Of a stretch of 64,000 nt of DNA, positions 49,671-58,724 are shown piece after piece. A model generated the notes under the pieces. It did not search any database. It worked only from the letters and a program-made list of their open reading frames with translations, and was not told the origin of the DNA. Origin of the DNA: Pedobacter sp. JY14-1 (GTDB taxonomy: Bacteria > Bacteroidota > Bacteroidia > Sphingobacteriales > Sphingobacteriaceae); contig NZ_JARJHU010000001.1 in the NCBI RefSeq assembly GCF_029269825.1, positions 248,001 to 312,000 on the forward strand, read 5' to 3'. Within the stretch, counting starts at the first letter, position 1; every line of letters begins with the position of its first letter. The position numbers and the translations under genes are program-made.

Positions 49671-51434
49671 TCAGGATTTTCCGCCGAAAAATCCAGTCGG
49701 TGCATCTAATAGCAGGTCGATCATCATCTTAAGGTGGGATTGATTTTCTGCGCCAATCATAAAATCACTGAAAACGATGCGTCCGGTCTGATCAATCAAG
49801 AAATTTGTCGGTGCGGTTCCATAATTTTCGAGATTGCCTTTATCCCTTCCTTTAACCTCGGCCAACGGCGTAAAGCTGAAACCACTTGAGTTGTGAAAAG
49901 GAATGACATAGTCATCTTGCTCGGCGACAATATTGATCCCTACGTAAGCCAGCTGTGTATTTTGGTACTGCTTAACCACATTTTCAAAAAAAGGCATCTC
50001 GGCCCGGCATGGACCACATCCCGGAAACCAATAAGTTAAGAGTAATATTTTTCCCTTGTAATCGGATAACGACGCATTCCCTTCGCCAATGTATTTTCTC
50101 AGACTGAATGGTGTTGCCGGCTTGGCTTTCATTAAAAGATGCTGGTAGATGTCTGCTTTTACCGCAGCCTGATCTTTACCCAATTTAGAACCGTAGCTAT
50201 ATAATGCGGTTTGCAGCGCCGGCGAGGGATCAGCTGAGAACACCTTCATCAATAGTCCGTAAGCTGAAGCGTGATCACCTGTTTGATCAGTTGCTTCCGC
50301 TTTTAAGAACAAAAGATTTTCCCGCACAAATCGTGAATACTTCGGCAGTTTTATCTTGTTTAAAACAGTGAGTGCCTGTGCAGGCTGACGCTTATCGAGC
50401 AATTCCTTTCCCTGGATATAAAGATTGGCCTGGGCTAAAAGTTCAGTCCAGTTATCATCTTCAGCGAACTTGCTGGCTTTCATTTCAACGGCAAGGGCTC
50501 TGGCTTTCTGAGAATCTGTTGGCAAGAGGGCATCAAAATAAGAACTCATGTAGAATCCAACTTTTTCTGCCGGAAAATTGTCGTGAAGCATCTGATAACA
50601 TTTTATGACATCCTCGGCGCTTGCAGACTGGCTGGCCAGATAACCTAATGCTCTGACCGCGTATTCAGACTCTGGAAAATCCTCTGCAAGCTTGAAACTT
50701 AATGCGGTGAATTTTTCCTGGTCCAGCCCCATGAATGATGTGGCATACCTGTACTGATATAAAGGATTTTTAGGGTCTGCAGCAATGGCCTTCTTTATAT
50801 ATTCCCACCCTTCCTCAAAACGCCCCCAGCGCTGAGCATCGACCCACAGGTTATACCAGGCCAGCGCGAACTGAGGGTCGGCTTGCACTGCTTTCAACAG
50901 GTAAGGCTTCGCTTTAGGGCTTTCCTTTTCAATATAGGCCTTCGCAAGTGCAAACGGTATGTTTGCATTTTCCGGAAATGCTTTCATCAAATCATCATAC
51001 CGGGCGGCTATATCAGGATTGTCCGGGCCAATGGCTTCTATATAAGCCACGTGCCTGCTCATGCTGTCTGGTGCAGCTTCAACGGCCGCTTTCAAACGAC
51101 CGAGCACATTCTTGTCATTCGTACGGGCGGCCAATTTAGCAGCGCGCTTAAGGTATACAGGAAAATACGGGTTTGATGGAAACTGCTTTACCCAGGTTTG
51201 CATCTGTAGTTTCAACTGTTTTTCGCTTCCTGGATTGGCCTCCAGGAATGCATCGTAGTAAATCTGGATGGCATTGATGTCGTCAGGATGGTTGACGACA
51301 TCATTTTTCAGTTTTGCCAGCGACGGTTTGGCATTGACGCCTGTTCGTTTGGATTGCGCAGAAATATGCGTAAGCTGCGCACTTACTAATGCAGCAATAA
51401 TGGCTGCCCGGTATATGATTTTTATCACAATCAT
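49671..51434 (-). CDS. Exported TlpA-like thioredoxin with TPR-like N-terminus
   Basis: 587 residues. A signal peptide (about 1-26, ending HISAQ) is followed by about 400 residues of TPR-like helices (WGRFEEGWEYIKKAIAADPKN). The C-terminal thioredoxin domain has LLTYWFPGCGPCRAEMPFF (active-site CGPC) and NYGTAPTNFLIDQTG with the cis-proline loop. Last gene of the FecR-SusC-SusD operon, 21 bases after SusD. TlpA-like proteins are frequent partners of such pairs in Bacteroidota. They may reduce disulphides in the imported cargo or the receptor. The ligand is unknown. Confidence 0.9.
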   Translation of the reverse strand: MIVIKIIYRAAIIAALVSAQLTHISAQSKRTGVNAKPSLAKLKNDVVNHPDDINAIQIYYDAFLEANPGSEKQLKLQMQTWVKQFPSNPYFPVYLKRAAKLAARTNDKNVLGRLKAAVEAAPDSMSRHVAYIEAIGPDNPDIAARYDDLMKAFPENANIPFALAKAYIEKESPKAKPYLLKAVQADPQFALAWYNLWVDAQRWGRFEEGWEYIKKAIAADPKNPLYQYRYATSFMGLDQEKFTALSFKLAEDFPESEYAVRALGYLASQSASAEDVIKCYQMLHDNFPAEKVGFYMSSYFDALLPTDSQKARALAVEMKASKFAEDDNWTELLAQANLYIQGKELLDKRQPAQALTVLNKIKLPKYSRFVRENLLFLKAEATDQTGDHASAYGLLMKVFSADPSPALQTALYSYGSKLGKDQAAVKADIYQHLLMKAKPATPFSLRKYIGEGNASLSDYKGKILLLTYWFPGCGPCRAEMPFFENVVKQYQNTQLAYVGINIVAEQDDYVIPFHNSSGFSFTPLAEVKGRDKGNLENYGTAPTNFLIDQTGRIVFSDFMIGAENQSHLKMMIDLLLDAPTGFFGGKS

Positions 51435-51454
51435 TTATATTTTGATAACAATGA

Positions 51455-52969
51455 TTAATAGTTGTTTTGCTCAATCTGTCCACGGCCTGCAGAGATTTCA
51501 ACACCGTTTATGGGGATGGCATATCGCAGACTTTTAACCGGCAAGGTGTACGTTTGAACTGTGTTTAGATCAACAGAACCTGTGCCTACCTTAAAAAAGG
51601 TCCGGGTAATGGTCACGTCATCGCCAGGTGTTTCATTGACGCTGAACCGGCGGATGTCAAACCATCGAAAACTGAATGGCAGTTCGCGGCGGCGCTCCCT
51701 TAATACCTGAGTGAGCGCCTCTTCTGCGCTTCCGGCTGTAAGCGCAGTATAGGTCTTCAGCCTTTTGGCACGTAAAGTATTGGCGGCATTTAACGCATCA
51801 GCGACATCTCCCTTACGGGCCAGAGCCTCGGCTTTATTCAGCAACACTTCTGCTACCGTGGGTCCGGCAGGCAGATAACTCCCGTCGTCGAAGTACGTAT
51901 ACCTGTATTGCGCCGGAGTGATGACATTGGCTCTTCGTCCACCATTTTCAATCATCAGCAACCGGTAACGCAGGTCTTCGTTACGATCGTATAGTGCCAG
52001 TAAGCTGGTACTGGGAATAAACCACTGGGAAGTGGCGGTGGTGAAACGTGTGTAAAAAAACTCATCCCAGGCGAAATAGGTAGTTGGCCCATAATCATTT
52101 AGCGCCGAATACCTTAGGATAGCCGAGGGGTTGGAATAATTGGCGGAATTGCCTGGAGGAATGGTGTTAAAATCGACAAGTTTCGCTGTCTGCGAGATCA
52201 GTGCGCTGTTGGAATGGTCAACAGATTTAGCATATTCCCCGGTAAACAAATAATACCTGCTCAAAAAGGCATCTATAGCGGGTTTGCTCACCCTCCACCT
52301 GAACGTAGCCGGCACATCCTGATAGTTGACAAGAGATTGTGCTTGCCTGATATCCTCCAAAATAAAACTGTAGGTGTCCCTTAGGTTAGCTCGTTGCAGA
52401 GATTCTGCATAGTCAGTTGTCCTTTTCAAAGGCAAACCCTTTGATTGCAGATTTGCTTCTGAGTAAGGCAGACAATAATAATTAACTAAGGTCCAGTAAC
52501 TGTAAGCTCTGATAAAATAGGCATCTGCCTTAACCTGTTTCCTGATGACCTCATCTCCCCTGACGTTGTCAATGTTTGCAAGAACGACGTTGGCATTGAA
52601 TATTTTCCTGAACTCATTGTTCCATAACGGATCCGTCGATGCACCAACAATATTGTCAACATCAAATACATAATAGTATAGATTCGCAAGCAGCACTGCG
52701 TTGGGATTGGCTTTATAAAAATCGGTCGAAATTTCAGTATCGTCTGTTGAATAGGTCGCGGTGGCGTTGTGGCCCTCGTACCCGAACGCAACCGGCGGGT
52801 TGAAACTGTAGGTGTCTCCTTCCTCACCGATCACATTGTCTAATAAGGCCCGTAACTGATCTACCGTTTCTATATCGGTTTGTATCTTATTGGGCTTGTC
52901 CAGGTACTTTTTGCATGAACCTAGCGAAATGGCCGCGAGGATCAATATGATGGTATTTAGTTTTTTCAT
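51455..52969 (-). CDS. SusD/RagB family outer-membrane lipoprotein
   Basis: 504 residues. The lipoprotein signal MKKLNTIILILAAISLGSC has the lipobox LGSC (Cys19). Then come the SusD helices (DTYSFILEDIRQAQSLV, PAIDAFLSRYYLFTGEYAKSVDHSNSAL). The C-terminal LLNKAEALARKGDVADALNAANTLRAKRL and LREFRWFDIRR-type end (FSFRWFDIRRF) are standard. It forms the lid that captures ligand over the SusC barrel encoded 18 bases upstream. The ligand is not evident; there are no glycoside hydrolases beside it. Confidence 0.95.
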   Translation of the reverse strand: MKKLNTIILILAAISLGSCKKYLDKPNKIQTDIETVDQLRALLDNVIGEEGDTYSFNPPVAFGYEGHNATATYSTDDTEISTDFYKANPNAVLLANLYYYVFDVDNIVGASTDPLWNNEFRKIFNANVVLANIDNVRGDEVIRKQVKADAYFIRAYSYWTLVNYYCLPYSEANLQSKGLPLKRTTDYAESLQRANLRDTYSFILEDIRQAQSLVNYQDVPATFRWRVSKPAIDAFLSRYYLFTGEYAKSVDHSNSALISQTAKLVDFNTIPPGNSANYSNPSAILRYSALNDYGPTTYFAWDEFFYTRFTTATSQWFIPSTSLLALYDRNEDLRYRLLMIENGGRRANVITPAQYRYTYFDDGSYLPAGPTVAEVLLNKAEALARKGDVADALNAANTLRAKRLKTYTALTAGSAEEALTQVLRERRRELPFSFRWFDIRRFSVNETPGDDVTITRTFFKVGTGSVDLNTVQTYTLPVKSLRYAIPINGVEISAGRGQIEQNNY

Positions 52970-52987
52970 TAGTTTTTGCTTTTAAGA

Positions 52988-55900
52988 TTAAAACCCAAAG
53001 TTGATTCCAAATGTGCAAGTGCCCAGCGGACGATCGGTACCCGGTAACCAGTCTGGGTTATAGCGCTTATTGTTGGCCGCCCAAACCAATCCGAGGTCCC
53101 TTAACTGAGCAAAAACTTCGACATTGCGGAGCCGGGCCTTGTCCGCTATCGATGCGGGCAAGTTATAGTTAAGCATCACCTCTTTACATTCGATGTAGGA
53201 TGAACTTTCAACCAGGCCGCTCAGGTAAGGGACATAACGGTCCCACAAGTATAGATTACTTTCATTGGGGTTTGGAAACGGGGGGATGTCGGTGCGGCCG
53301 GCATAGACATCGGATATGTATTTATTGGCAATGGTCTTCCTTGAGCCTACATAGGCAAAATTATAGTTATAGGTATCGTTCCGGTACACCCCGCCGAATT
53401 TGCCGATGAACAGTACGGATAAGCTTAAATTACGATAGCCGAATGTGCTGTACCAGCCAGCAGTATGCGGCGGAATTGCAGTGCCTTCATAATTCAGGAA
53501 CTGCGCACCCAAACCATTAAGAAGCGCTACGTTATTGAATGTGCTCGGCTGGCCGTTCGGTCCCGCCACCTGTGGCACCCCTGATATGGTACCTGCGTAA
53601 GTGAATGAATATACCGGATTAATAGGCTGTCCCTCTACGACTGCGTTGGGAATGTCCAGCATTTGTGCAGCGGTCAGGGAAGGATAATATAAATTATTAA
53701 CTACATTCTTATTATAGGCATAGTTGAGTGAGGTGTTATAGGTAACGGGTATGCCGGGTAATTTTACTTGCGTTCCCAATTCCACTTCAATACCCCGGTT
53801 AGTTATACCTGCGTTATTGAATTTCTGACTGGTGGTGCCGGTTGCACCGGGCAACGCAATAAAACCGGTAATGTCTTTGCCTGTTTTGTTGTACAAGTCT
53901 ATTTTACCGTAAAGTTTTCCTTTTAACAAGACATGGTCTATTCCGATGTTGGTGGTAGTCGTTTTTTCCCATCGCAACGTAGGGTTGCCGTTGTCAGCTA
54001 TGAATGCTGTTATGGTACCGGTAGTGGAGCTGGGAACTGTGGAGACGGTTAGCAAGGTATTGGTTGAGGTAGTTCTTTCGACATTACCATTACGGCCATG
54101 GGTTACACGCAGGCTCAAACGGTCTAACCAGCCAATATTTTCCGCGAAACGCTCTCCCTTGATGTTCCATAAGCCACCTACTGACCATAACGGGGCCCAT
54201 CTCAGAGAGGGTATGCGGGTGATGTAATTGGAAGCGTCGGTCCGGATGCTTCCGGAAATGGTGTATTTACGGTCATAGGTATAAGCTGCATTGCCGTAGT
54301 AGGATACGTAGCGTTCCAATCCGTAACCAAGCACCGTCGAACCGCCGGGCAAGGTTGTTTCCCAACCGTCAAGACCGACAAACTGTTCCGCTGCGCTTCC
54401 ATAGCCGTATTGGGGTACCCTCGTCTGCAATTTCTCCGGATAATAGCCAAACAACCAGGGATTGGCCCGGGTATCGGTCCGGTATTGCGAAATTTCCATA
54501 CCGCCTATCGCATTGATGCTGTGCCTGCTGCCAAAATCTTTTACAAAGGTCAGCTGATTACGGAATACATAACTGGCTGAATTTGCAATGTTGTTCTGAC
54601 TGATACCGCCTTTGGGTAGGAATTGTCTCCCGACCGTCTCTGTATCTGAAAAATACTCTACATTTTGGTTTACCAGGTTCCTCGCATAAAAGGTATCGTC
54701 ACTGTTGTAATTGTCAGTTTCTGTCTTGCCACGCTCATACTGTAATTTGGTATTCAGGTTTAACCCAGGAATGATACGAATGTTGAACCCAGCCTGTATC
54801 CTGGCATTATAATCCTGAGTACTGAACCTCCGGCCCCGGACCTCCCGCAATAAGTTATAACTTAAATCTTCGTATGGAAAGTCGGCTAAAGGCAATTGGG
54901 ATAAAACTGCTCTGTTGTAGGTATTCAGATTGACTGCGTAGCTTCCGTCCGGTTTCAACAGTGTTTCGTAAGGTGAAAGGCTTTTCAACTCTGCGGGTGT
55001 CGCACCACTGTTGTTCTGTTCCTTATATTGAAGATACAAGCCAAAATTCATGGTCAGAAAATTTGCAAGCTTATATTCATTACTGAAATTCATACCGTAA
55101 CGATGGTAATCTGTACCTTGATAACGCGTTTTGTTATCTTCAAATAAGAGTGAAGCATAGGATCTTGACTTTTCACCTATCATTGAAAAATCGACATTAT
55201 ACTGGCTCAGTACAGCCCTGCGCAATAACAGGTCTGCGATTTGACCGTGGTTATTTATCCTGCTCAAACTATCCAAGCCTGCATTCATCGCTGCAGTGCT
55301 TAGCGTACCATTCTTATTGGCGTAAAGCAATTCCTGGCCCAGTGTCAGGGGTTTGGTCAGGTCGTTGGGAAAGGAACCGGCTGTTTCTCTGAATACCCAC
55401 CTGTTCAGGAAGGCTGTACGCTCGAGATTGATTTGCTCGGCAGATGTCGCCTGTGGCACCAATTGGTTTAAGTCTGTAAGTTGTGAGATGCGTGTAAAAG
55501 CATTTGCACTGATATTCAGCCCTGATTTTCCGCCGTTTGATTTTTTGGTGACGATAACAATGACGCCGTTTGCAGCACGTGCACCCCAAATCGACGCAGC
55601 TGCAGCATCTTTTAGTACGGTCACAGATTCGATATCATTCGGGTTAATGGTCGAAAAATCGTTTTTGGCTACGGGAAATCCGTCTACGACGACCAATGGA
55701 GACCGGTCAGCGTAAATCGAACTGCTTCCCCTGATCAGAAATGATACTGAACCATCGGCATTTTCCTTGCTTTGCATGCCGGCCACCAAGCCCTGCAATG
55801 CTGTAGAAGGATTTGATACCGGCCGGTTGTTCAGTACATCACGTCCTATCTGATCATAAGCGCCCGGAGCCCGCTCTTTCAATAAACTTTGATAACCGGT

Positions 55901-56548
55901 GGTTACAGTAACTTCATTTAAAGCGTTATTTACAGCAAGCATAGTGATGGTTCCCTTAACCTCCGAAGCAATCATTTCAACAGACTGGAAACCAATAAAA
56001 CTGATCACTATTGTGGCTTCAGGATCAACCTGGGCCAACCGGAATCCGCCAAATTCATCCGTTGTTGTTGTCGAGGTGCCATCTTTCACCTTTACCGTTG
56101 CACCAGCCAGGGGCCTGCCCTGCTCGTCTTTTACTGTTCCGGTCACCTCTATTGCCTGAAAAAAATCGATCAACTTATCTGCCAGCGACTTTTCCTTCAA
56201 TTTGACGGTTACCGTTTTATCGGCGATTTCATACTCGAGGGGCTGTCCCTTGAAGCAAGCCTTCAGTGCGGCTTCTATCGAAGCGTTCTTTAAATTGATG
56301 ATGCCCGTTTTCAATTTTTTTAAGTCGGCGGTGGTGTACAGAAAGTCATAGCCACTTTGTTTGCTCACCGATTTAAGTACGGCCTGAAGTGGCGCGCCCT
56401 TGGCGTACAAATAGACCTGGGCTTTGGTGGCTGCACTGACTTGTAACAGGCAAACGATCATCAGTAGCATGGTTAGTTTCATCACGCGCAGTATTTGCCT
56501 GGGCACGGCCGTGAGGTGCCCGCCCAGAGATTTTCCATTAATTATCAT
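52988..56548 (-). CDS. SusC/RagA family TonB-linked receptor with STN domain
   Basis: 1186 residues: signal peptide (about 20-43), STN domain (about 48-120: LQAVLKSVSKQSGYDFLYT), carboxypeptidase-regulatory domain (135-215: VTGTVKDEQGRPLAGATV), plug (LQGLVAGMQSKENADGSVSFLIRG, SVTVLKDAAAASIWGARAANGVIVI) and 22-strand barrel. STN-containing receptors signal to a FecR protein in the inner membrane. FecR is encoded immediately upstream (56681-57901) and the sigma factor divergently (58027). Imports an unknown ligand by TonB together with SusD. Confidence 0.96.
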   Translation of the reverse strand: MIINGKSLGGHLTAVPRQILRVMKLTMLLMIVCLLQVSAATKAQVYLYAKGAPLQAVLKSVSKQSGYDFLYTTADLKKLKTGIINLKNASIEAALKACFKGQPLEYEIADKTVTVKLKEKSLADKLIDFFQAIEVTGTVKDEQGRPLAGATVKVKDGTSTTTTDEFGGFRLAQVDPEATIVISFIGFQSVEMIASEVKGTITMLAVNNALNEVTVTTGYQSLLKERAPGAYDQIGRDVLNNRPVSNPSTALQGLVAGMQSKENADGSVSFLIRGSSSIYADRSPLVVVDGFPVAKNDFSTINPNDIESVTVLKDAAAASIWGARAANGVIVIVTKKSNGGKSGLNISANAFTRISQLTDLNQLVPQATSAEQINLERTAFLNRWVFRETAGSFPNDLTKPLTLGQELLYANKNGTLSTAAMNAGLDSLSRINNHGQIADLLLRRAVLSQYNVDFSMIGEKSRSYASLLFEDNKTRYQGTDYHRYGMNFSNEYKLANFLTMNFGLYLQYKEQNNSGATPAELKSLSPYETLLKPDGSYAVNLNTYNRAVLSQLPLADFPYEDLSYNLLREVRGRRFSTQDYNARIQAGFNIRIIPGLNLNTKLQYERGKTETDNYNSDDTFYARNLVNQNVEYFSDTETVGRQFLPKGGISQNNIANSASYVFRNQLTFVKDFGSRHSINAIGGMEISQYRTDTRANPWLFGYYPEKLQTRVPQYGYGSAAEQFVGLDGWETTLPGGSTVLGYGLERYVSYYGNAAYTYDRKYTISGSIRTDASNYITRIPSLRWAPLWSVGGLWNIKGERFAENIGWLDRLSLRVTHGRNGNVERTTSTNTLLTVSTVPSSTTGTITAFIADNGNPTLRWEKTTTTNIGIDHVLLKGKLYGKIDLYNKTGKDITGFIALPGATGTTSQKFNNAGITNRGIEVELGTQVKLPGIPVTYNTSLNYAYNKNVVNNLYYPSLTAAQMLDIPNAVVEGQPINPVYSFTYAGTISGVPQVAGPNGQPSTFNNVALLNGLGAQFLNYEGTAIPPHTAGWYSTFGYRNLSLSVLFIGKFGGVYRNDTYNYNFAYVGSRKTIANKYISDVYAGRTDIPPFPNPNESNLYLWDRYVPYLSGLVESSSYIECKEVMLNYNLPASIADKARLRNVEVFAQLRDLGLVWAANNKRYNPDWLPGTDRPLGTCTFGINFGF

Positions 56549-56616
56549 TAAGTTTGAGTGTTTGGTTTAAAGTTGATGTCAATTCGAAAATAAATTCAGC
56601 CGGACACCAGACATAG

Positions 56617-56646
56617 AAGCGAGAGTAGGTCGAAGCACTCTCGCTT
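56617..56646. promoter_or_regulatory. Hairpin in the FecR-SusC intergenic region
   Basis: AAGCGAGAGT (56617-56626) and ACTCTCGCTT (56637-56646) form a perfect 10-bp stem. In the minus-strand transcript no U-run follows the stem, so it may be a processing or stability element between FecR and SusC. On the plus strand ACTTTTTAG follows. Confidence 0.65.
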
Positions 56647-56680
56647 ACTTTTTAGTATGGCTCCGGTCAGCACAGCAGCA

Positions 56681-57901
56681 CTATTTCATAACCGTAACCC
56701 TCCTTCCTTCCATCTTAAAGTGTACATTATTCGTGTAGGACAATTTGTCCAGTATTTTGCTGATATGATCAAATCGGCTGATCGAGGCCGTAAAGGTTTT
56801 GGTTGGCGGAGTACCTTCATAAGTCACCTCCACATTGTACCAGCGTGCCAATTTGCGCATGATATCTTCAATATTTTCGTCCAGGAACATGAACTTGCCA
56901 TTTTTCCAGGCCACCGCTTCGTCAACATCCACATGACTGACACTCATTTTACCGGCCGCTAATATGGTAGCCTGTTCGCCAGGTTTCAATACGGTTTGAC
57001 CGTTCAATTGAACTGAACCCTCGAGTAACGTAGTTTTTATGCTTGGTTCATCCGGGTAACTGCTGATGTTAAAGCGGGTGCCCAGGACCTTTACCTGTTG
57101 CCCCGGGCTTTCGACTACGAATGGGTGGTGCTTGTCTTTTGTGATCTCAAAATAGGCCTCTCCGCTTAACTTCACGCTTCGTACACCACCTTCGATGAGG
57201 TTAGCGGCATAGGTTAAACTTGAGGCTGCGTTCAGCCAAACCTGTGAGCCGTCGGGCAATCGCAGCTGGTACGTTTCCCCTTTTAAAGTCGACAGCATAT
57301 TTACTGCCTGCAAATCCGTTCTTGTATCTGCTGATGGCCTTAGTTCGTAAACCAGTTGCCCGTTTGCCAATTTACTGACTTTGACACCAGCCTGTATGGC
57401 AAGCTGACCATTTGCAGCACCTCCAAGCCGGATCTGCTTTCCATTGGATAAAGTGAGCGTAGCGCCAGGTTTACCAGGTGCCACATCGTGACTGACGATG
57501 GATGCACTCTCGGTTATCTCCTTACCGTTCTGCTTAAAATAAAACAGCCCTGCACCAAACACGACCATCGCAATGGCAGCAGCCCCATAAATGACAGGCC
57601 ACAGTCTTGCTTTTTGAGGAGACTCAGTCTTCTCTGAAAAAATTTCAGCTTTTAATTTGGCAAACACCCGCTGACCGGCTGAGACTTCCGAAGGCTGGTA
57701 AATCTCAGGCAATTCACCATACTCCAGTTCCTGCGCAATCATCGCCTCGGGTTCACCTGATTCACCAGCCTCGAAATAATCCAGTAGTGCATCCAGCTCC
57801 TGATCGGAAATTTTCCTGGATACCAGTTTGGCATATAATGCCTTTAGTTGATTTTGATTCACTTTTTCAAGATTCTGATCATAAATACGCTGGGTTTTCA
57901 A
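56681..57901 (-). CDS. FecR family anti-sigma factor
   Basis: 406 residues. The cytoplasmic anti-sigma part (1-105) is followed by a membrane span (about 107-127: WPVIYGAAAIAMVVFGAGLFYF). The periplasmic FecR domain has YQLRLPDGSQVWLNAASSLTYAAN, GEAYFEITKDKHHPFVV and the C-terminal region RKLARWYNVEVTYEG. It starts with TTG at 57901: an in-frame stop lies three codons upstream and the next ATG would remove the conserved N-terminus. It acts with the SusC STN domain and probably with the divergent sigma gene at 58027. It is free of the palindromic insertions found in the FecR at 1-1273. Confidence 0.94.
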   Translation of the reverse strand: MKTQRIYDQNLEKVNQNQLKALYAKLVSRKISDQELDALLDYFEAGESGEPEAMIAQELEYGELPEIYQPSEVSAGQRVFAKLKAEIFSEKTESPQKARLWPVIYGAAAIAMVVFGAGLFYFKQNGKEITESASIVSHDVAPGKPGATLTLSNGKQIRLGGAANGQLAIQAGVKVSKLANGQLVYELRPSADTRTDLQAVNMLSTLKGETYQLRLPDGSQVWLNAASSLTYAANLIEGGVRSVKLSGEAYFEITKDKHHPFVVESPGQQVKVLGTRFNISSYPDEPSIKTTLLEGSVQLNGQTVLKPGEQATILAAGKMSVSHVDVDEAVAWKNGKFMFLDENIEDIMRKLARWYNVEVTYEGTPPTKTFTASISRFDHISKILDKLSYTNNVHFKMEGRRVTVMK

Positions 57902-57992
57902 AAGTGTCTACAAAAAAAACCGAAAATTTTAAAAATTTTTATCTCAGACACGCATTAAGCGTGTTTAACAAACTTCTTATTCCAAAATTCTG

Positions 57993-58000
57993 TATCTTGG
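57993..58000 (+). promoter_or_regulatory. Near-consensus -7 (TATCTTGG) of the sigma gene
   Basis: Seven of eight positions of TAnnTTTG, 26 bases before the start at 58027. The 125-base gap also serves the divergent FecR gene. No clear -33 was found. Confidence 0.35.
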
Positions 58001-58026
58001 TCAGGTAGGATAATAGCCAACCGGAC

Positions 58027-58644
58027 ATGAGAAGCGCCGACCAGCAACTGTCAGAAATCAGGTTACTAGCTAAATTAAAAGCAGGCGACCACGTGGCGTT
58101 TGAACATTTCTATAAGCAGTATCATCTTCAGCTGTATCATAAAATCCTCAATCTGGTCGGCCAGGAAATTGTTGCAGAGGAGCTGCTGCAGGACTTGTTC
58201 TTAAAAGTATGGGACAAGCGGCACCTGATCGATCCGGAAAGATCGTTCATTTCTTATCTGCACCGGATTGCTAAAAACCTGATTGCTGACCACTACAGGA
58301 ATCTTGCCCGGCAAATCAGGATCGAACGGTCTGCGGATATCAGGGAACTTCATCTGGAAGACAATCTTGATGAAACTTTTCCAAAGGACCTTGCCCTTAA
58401 AGCCATTAAAGAGGCGACTGATACCTTATCAGAACAGCAGCGGGCGGTTTTTACGCTTAGCAAGATAGAAGGTAAAAGTTATGAAGAGATATCCAGACAA
58501 CTCAACATCTCCAACGCTACTATTCACACCCATATGTCACGGGCAGTTAAACAAATCAGGGAGTATATCCGCACACATCACAGTTCGGCGCTGAACTTAG
58601 CGCTGGCGACCACGCTGATCTATCTTACCCGTCAAACAGGTTGA
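58027..58644 (+). CDS. ECF sigma factor (FecI-like)
   Basis: 205 residues. Region 2: FEHFYKQYHLQLYHKILNLVGQEIVAEELLQDLFLKVWDKR (about 25-70). Region 4: LSEQQRAVFTLSKIEGKSYEEISRQLNISNATIHTHMSRAVKQI (about 135-180). It probably drives the FecR-SusC-SusD-TlpA operon, from which it is divergently transcribed. In most such loci sigma and FecR are in one operon, so the divergence is a little unusual. It precedes an ABC export operon on the same strand by 80 bases. Confidence 0.94.
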   Translation: MRSADQQLSEIRLLAKLKAGDHVAFEHFYKQYHLQLYHKILNLVGQEIVAEELLQDLFLKVWDKRHLIDPERSFISYLHRIAKNLIADHYRNLARQIRIERSADIRELHLEDNLDETFPKDLALKAIKEATDTLSEQQRAVFTLSKIEGKSYEEISRQLNISNATIHTHMSRAVKQIREYIRTHHSSALNLALATTLIYLTRQTG

Positions 58645-58724
58645 CAGGTGAGCAGAGCTGTTAATAACACCAGAACAGTTTCAAATTGACGGTATGGGTA
58701 TTATAATTGCAGTAATTTTGAACA

